Made by a program: the position numbers and the translations under genes. DNA of 52,279 bases from Acidithiobacillus ferrivorans (GTDB lineage: Bacteria > Pseudomonadota > Gammaproteobacteria > Acidithiobacillales > Acidithiobacillaceae). Positions 47,814 to 52,279 of the stretch are shown here, piece by piece. Location of the stretch: assembly GCA_020723125.1 (NCBI GenBank), contig DYJM01000005.1:1-52279 (forward strand), in the 5' to 3' direction. Every line of letters starts with the position of its first letter. Within the stretch, counting starts at the first letter, position 1. Below the pieces are notes generated by a model, which was given only the letters and a program-made list of their open reading frames with translations, had not been told where the DNA came from and did no database searches.

Positions 47814-48032
47814 TCAGGGCTGTCCGTCGGCCTGATAAATGGCATGAGGACTGATGAAGCGGCTCAGGCGCCGGGCGAGACTGGCGGCAAGCGGGACGCC
47901 CTTATCCAGCGCCTCGGAGTTCAACAGGATAACAATGGTATCTTTAGTTTTGGGAGCGTAGATGGCTATGGATTCGAATCCGGCCTGACGGCTGGCATTG
48001 CCAACCCAACCCAACCCAACCATGGTTGACAA
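47814..48032 (-). pseudogene. C-terminal fragment resembling a beta-lactamase-family serine hydrolase
   Basis: GWVGNASRQAGFESIAIYAPKTKDTIVILLNS resembles the C-terminal strand region of class C-type hydrolases; no catalytic SxxK or YxN part in window. Confidence 0.4.
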
Positions 48033-48133
48033 ACGATCCCCAGCGATACTGTACGGGACTCGTTGTTTGTCCAGATGCCGGGAACTGCGGATACGCCGCC
48101 AGTATGTGATTATATTAAGGGATAAAATGAGGT

Positions 48134-49354
48134 TTAGAATGCCCAGTGCCCGGAAATGAAAAAGGCTGCCTGCAGGACGAGGGCAGCCATTTCCGTGCCC
48201 AGAAGCGGAAGCACCCAGGTTTTACGGACGGTGCTTTGATATATCCAGCCAACTGCCAGAAACAGGGGCAGATTGATATAAAGCAAGCGGTAAGTGGAAA
48301 CCGGTCCCTGTGCTGCCCCCTGAAACCATAAATAAGCAAAAACCAGGGGAAGGCTGATGGCGAGTAAGGCCCATTGGCGTTTCCACCATAAAATCCCCAG
48401 AGCAACAAAATTAGCCAGCAAGATCATGGCATTCATGAAAAAGTAAACACTGCGGGCAGGATTCAGCACTGTCGGTTCCAGCAATAATGCATGGACTAGC
48501 GGCGTATAGTCTCCTCCCCACAAGGGAAATAGTTCGACAATATTTCTCAGTTTGTCCAGAGGCGATAAATGGCCAATATAGGGACCATGGGCCACTACAA
48601 AGGCAAAAGGTGTCTGGAATAAATACCATTGGTAGGCCATGAATACACCCAGCCCGTTGCAGGCGATTATTCCCAGGCTTATCACCTTGAATATAGAAAT
48701 GAGCGCACGGTTTTGTCTGTCCGCCCAAACGCGCCCCAGTAAAACCAGCCATATTCCGAAAGCGAAAAAAACCATCAACGGTCCGGAAGCCGCGCCGATT
48801 CCCGCCCAGAAAGCGGCCTGAAATGGACGTTGTTGACGGAGCGCAATCAGTGTGGCGATGGCCAGACAATTCATCAAGGATGTCGGATAGGCGCTGATGA
48901 AAAAAGCGGCGGCAGGATACAGTGCGTAACTCAAAGTGGCAAAAGCGGCGCTATCGGGTTCCAGCCAGTCCTTGGCAAGGCGCTGAAATAACAGCACCGA
49001 GAGTAGTCCAAAAAAGATGGCCAGCCCTATGCCAATGGCGGGAATAGGGAAAGGCAGGATGAAACTGAGGCCTTTGCAGAGAGCCGGATATAAGGGGAAA
49101 AATATGATGTTTTGACCAAAATCGGCATGCGGTATGTAGCTGTACCCGTGCGTGGCAATGTCCACATACCATTTGGCATCCCAATTGATCAAAGCCTCGG
49201 CAATGGATCCGGAAACGGGATCCAGACCACGGCTGAACAAGTAATAACCCATCCAGGTTCCGCCATAGATGGCCAGGGCACTGAGAAAAATGCTGCGGAG
49301 CAGCCAGAGCCTGTGCTTATCGGTCTTGTGTGCAGATGAGGATGATTCCGACAT
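48134..49354 (-). CDS. PIG-V-like membrane mannosyltransferase/glycosyltransferase
   Basis: INWDAKWYVDIATHGYSYIPHADFGQNIIFFPLYPALCKGLSFI; multiple TM segments; LLYINLPLFLAVGW. Confidence 0.72.
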   Translation of the reverse strand: MSESSSSAHKTDKHRLWLLRSIFLSALAIYGGTWMGYYLFSRGLDPVSGSIAEALINWDAKWYVDIATHGYSYIPHADFGQNIIFFPLYPALCKGLSFILPFPIPAIGIGLAIFFGLLSVLLFQRLAKDWLEPDSAAFATLSYALYPAAAFFISAYPTSLMNCLAIATLIALRQQRPFQAAFWAGIGAASGPLMVFFAFGIWLVLLGRVWADRQNRALISIFKVISLGIIACNGLGVFMAYQWYLFQTPFAFVVAHGPYIGHLSPLDKLRNIVELFPLWGGDYTPLVHALLLEPTVLNPARSVYFFMNAMILLANFVALGILWWKRQWALLAISLPLVFAYLWFQGAAQGPVSTYRLLYINLPLFLAVGWIYQSTVRKTWVLPLLGTEMAALVLQAAFFISGHWAF

Positions 49355-49484
49355 AGGCTTTAATTCTATTTTTACAGGATCAGGGAATCAGACCGAGTCC
49401 CTTGACCTACAGGAGATTTTTGATTCGCAACTGGATATTTTCGTGACTATATCGGGTTAAACCAAAGTGAACAACCAATGATTT

Positions 49485-49799
49485 TCAGGAGGCGTCCAAC
49501 AGATCGGGCGCGCAATGATGCAGGGTTTCCTTGAGCATGACAAAATAGCGTTGGTAGCGCGTGAGTTCATGATCCATCAGCAGCATCTGATCCATTATGG
49601 CATCGGGCCTTTCTTCAGGCAGGCGCTGCATGATTTCCTGCCATTGGCTGTTGATGAACTGGTGACGTTCCTCCAGAGCATTCAGTAAATCATCCAGATC
49701 AGGATTTTTTACGGAATGCGTGGAGGGATGAAGTTCGGCGGCGAGGCCGAGTAATTGCGTTGATTTCATGGGGGCTGTTTTCAAGGAGCTTGATTTCAT
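49485..49799 (-). CDS. Hypothetical helical small protein
   Basis: ORF with ALEERHQFINSQWQEIMQRLPEERPDAIMDQMLLMDHELTRYQRYFVMLKETL; start uncertain. Confidence 0.5.
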   Translation of the reverse strand: MKSSSLKTAPMKSTQLLGLAAELHPSTHSVKNPDLDDLLNALEERHQFINSQWQEIMQRLPEERPDAIMDQMLLMDHELTRYQRYFVMLKETLHHCAPDLLDAS

Positions 49800-49885
49800 G
49801 ATGTTGGCCTTTTTGAATTGAAATTTTTTCGTTCATCTGCAGCCTTTATGACTGTTGTAGAGTGGAAAAGTTGCGCTTGGTTACA

Positions 49886-49921
49886 AAAAAACCGGCCGCG
49901 CCGAAGCAGCGACCGGTTTTG
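49886..49921 (-). terminator. Rho-independent terminator downstream of cydB
   Basis: AAAACCGG-C-CGC...GCG-A-CCGGTTTT hairpin with a T-tract on the minus strand, just after the cydB stop. Confidence 0.8.
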
Positions 49922-49935
49922 TCAGCAAGCCACTA

Positions 49936-51030
49936 TCAGTGGGCGCCGTAGACGCTTTTTTTAGTGAAGCGACCGCGGAAGACCCAGATCTGATACCAGT
50001 TATACATGATCATGACTGGCACAAAACCGGTCATGAACAAGGTAAACACTGCCATGGAATTGGCTGGATTGGATGCCGCATGGATAGTCCATGTACCCGG
50101 GACAATATAGGGAAACATGGTTGCCCACATGGCCGCCCAGAGTAGAACCACTACCCCTTCGCCCCAAAGCAGCGCAATAAAATCATGTTGCATGGAGTGG
50201 TTGGTCATGGATTTGAAGGCGAAGAACAGGACGATGACAAACCAGATAGCCCAGATCCACCAATTGGGACCGGTCCACTTGGCAGCGGCCCAAGGGAAAA
50301 TGGCATAAGACCAAACCAGGGTGATGACAATCGCTATTAACGCCAGATAGGAGAACAGGTTGGTCCAGGACTTGGCGCGTTCATGAATCACGTCGCCCGG
50401 TAAAAAGCGGGCACAGAGAAACAATCCTCCCGCCAGACCGGCGGCAATTACCGCACCAAAACCCGTCCAGATGGAAAATGGGGTCAGGAAGTCCAGGGCA
50501 CCCCCCGCATAGTGAAGTACGGGTGTGGTGAAGCCCCGATCAGCAATGCCACTCATGGCAATGCCGGATTTCAGGGGAAAACCCTGTAATGCTGCGCCTA
50601 GAGCGACACCTGCGAAAAATGGCGCGACCAGACTGCCGATGGCAAAAGCCCAGCCCCACAGACGTTTGCTGCTGCGGGCATGAATATGAAATTCAAAAGC
50701 CACAGCCCGGGAGATGATGCCCCACAGAGCCAACATCAGGGGAATCATCAGGAAGTTGAAGGCAGACCCGTAAACCAGAGGGAAAGCACCAAACAAGACA
50801 CCGCCAGCGACTACCAGCCAGGTCTCGTTGCCATCCCAGAAGCCCGCCATGGACGCCATGATGGCACCACGTTCTTCTTCATCCTTGGAGAACAAGGCAA
50901 AAATACCGGCGCCGAGATCAGCCCCGTCCAAAGCGATATACAACAAAAACATCAGCCCAAGTATCATCCACCACCAGGTGGAGAGGGCAGATACGATACG
51001 AACAATATCTGAACTAAGATTCATGCTCAT
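49936..51030 (-). CDS. cydB: Cytochrome bd ubiquinol oxidase subunit II
   Basis: LYIALDGADLGAGIFALF, GFWDGNETWLVVAGGVLFGAFPLVYG. Confidence 0.96.
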   Translation of the reverse strand: MSMNLSSDIVRIVSALSTWWWMILGLMFLLYIALDGADLGAGIFALFSKDEEERGAIMASMAGFWDGNETWLVVAGGVLFGAFPLVYGSAFNFLMIPLMLALWGIISRAVAFEFHIHARSSKRLWGWAFAIGSLVAPFFAGVALGAALQGFPLKSGIAMSGIADRGFTTPVLHYAGGALDFLTPFSIWTGFGAVIAAGLAGGLFLCARFLPGDVIHERAKSWTNLFSYLALIAIVITLVWSYAIFPWAAAKWTGPNWWIWAIWFVIVLFFAFKSMTNHSMQHDFIALLWGEGVVVLLWAAMWATMFPYIVPGTWTIHAASNPANSMAVFTLFMTGFVPVMIMYNWYQIWVFRGRFTKKSVYGAH

Positions 51031-51092
51031 TACTCCGGTGACTTATTCAATTGGGGAAGGAGGAATGGATTCCTCCTTCTGATCCGGGTCTG

Positions 51093-52279
51093 TTAACGAT
51101 CCGAGTGCATCATGGGCTTGTGGGCGAAAGTCGGTGCAACATGCCCGCCCCCCGCTTGCGCAGCATCATGATCTTCACCGTGATGCTGAAACAAGGTATC
51201 GGAGTGTGGGATGCCATCGACACCTTTCTGTATGACGCGCGTGAAGAAGTACCAGGCGCCGGACCAGACCACCAGCTCAAAAATGATGTAACCGGCAAAC
51301 CAGACAATTTCTTGCGCCACGCCCATGTTGCTGACCCCTTCGTAGGTCCGCATCAGGTCGAATACCACCCAGGGCTGACGACCGATTTCCCGAACCCACC
51401 AACCCGTCCAGATGGCCAGATAAGGGAGGAAGCCCGAGAACACCACCGCACGCAGAAACCAGGGATTTTTACGTAATTCCAGGGCGTTCATTTTGCCACG
51501 CATGCGCAGCCAGTTGCCCCAAAGAGCGACAAAAAACAGGAAGAAACCGATGGCCACCATAACCCGGAAGGCATAGAAAGGTACCCATACATTGGGGCGT
51601 TCGTTTACCGGAAACTGATCCATCCCTTGTACCGGGCTGCTCCAGGTATGGGTTTCCAGGAGACTCAGCACATGCGGAATTTGAATGGCGAACAGATTTT
51701 TCCCGGCCTCTACGTCTGGAATGGCAATGAGGTTCCAGTCGGTATTAGGTTTTCCGTTCGGCAGGTAGGTGTGGAAGTGTCCTTCCATGGCCGCCAGTGA
51801 AGTAGGCTGAGTTTTTGCAACGTCCTGTCCAACACTGTCACCAATAAAAATCTGCAGAGGAGCCACAATCAACAGGGCCAATAAAGTAGGTTTCAAAAGT
51901 TTAATGAAGAGGTCCGCATTACGATTCTTGAGGACGAACCATGCACTCACCGATGCGAATACAAACAACGCCAACTCTACAGTGGCCACCCACATGTGAG
52001 GAAAGCCCCAGACGAAATTGTCATTGAGAATGGCATGCCACCAGTTGGTCACCTGGAACAGTCCATCTTTCAACACAACGCCATCAGGCGTCTGCATCCA
52101 GGAGTTGGCGACCAGAATCCACATGGCGGACAGACTCGAAGAAAGACCCACGTTGAAGGTGGCAAACAAATGCATGCCTTTGCTGATTTTGCCCCAGCCA
52201 AACACCATCAGGCCAATGAAGCCAGCTTCATACATGAAGGCAGTGATGGTTTCGAAGCCAAGGATATTGCCGAAGAAGG
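51093..52279 (-). CDS. cydA: Cytochrome bd ubiquinol oxidase subunit I (partial; N-terminus beyond right edge)
   Basis: FMYEAGFIGLMVFGWGKISKGMHLFATF, GHFHTYLPNG, WVREIGRQPWVVFDLMRTYEGVS; ORF open to the window end. Confidence 0.95.
   Translation of the reverse strand, partial: FFGNILGFETITAFMYEAGFIGLMVFGWGKISKGMHLFATFNVGLSSSLSAMWILVANSWMQTPDGVVLKDGLFQVTNWWHAILNDNFVWGFPHMWVATVELALFVFASVSAWFVLKNRNADLFIKLLKPTLLALLIVAPLQIFIGDSVGQDVAKTQPTSLAAMEGHFHTYLPNGKPNTDWNLIAIPDVEAGKNLFAIQIPHVLSLLETHTWSSPVQGMDQFPVNERPNVWVPFYAFRVMVAIGFFLFFVALWGNWLRMRGKMNALELRKNPWFLRAVVFSGFLPYLAIWTGWWVREIGRQPWVVFDLMRTYEGVSNMGVAQEIVWFAGYIIFELVVWSGAWYFFTRVIQKGVDGIPHSDTLFQHHGEDHDAAQAGGGHVAPTFAHKPMMHSDR

Overview
The window (52,279 bp, mostly minus-strand genes) looks like a chromosomal segment of an Acidithiobacillus-like chemolithoautotroph; taxonomy is inferred from gene content only. 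From left to right it contains: (1) a heptose/LPS and cell-envelope operon (waaF, RMD1/DUF155, glcD-like, a fused gmhA-hldC-type gene, yraN, lpoA) divergent from rsmI; (2) tRNA-Phe followed by a decayed accessory patch (Phd/VapC toxin-antitoxin pair, MITE-like repeat, GNAT and DUF4239-like remnants); (3) galE, a DsbG-like lipoprotein, a DUF4337 protein, msrAB and a large globin/GAF/GGDEF/EAL protein with a CZB-like C-terminus; (4) an apparent operon coupling an HvfA-like Cys-motif precursor, DUF692 (MNIO) and DUF2063 genes to recC-recB-recD; (5) small envelope proteins and cfa; (6) two consecutive, paralogous six-gene Hyf/complex-I-like clusters whose large subunits lack the NiFe-ligating CxxC motifs (Ehr-like), with a DUF211-membrane protein, fluC and DUF190 genes between them; (7) a PIG-V-like mannosyltransferase and cydAB (cydA runs off the right edge). 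The most interesting items are the paired Ehr-like complexes, the MNIO RiPP cassette joined to recCBD, and a palindromic MITE-like element present in two full or near-full copies and one half copy that supplies stop codons for two convergent genes.
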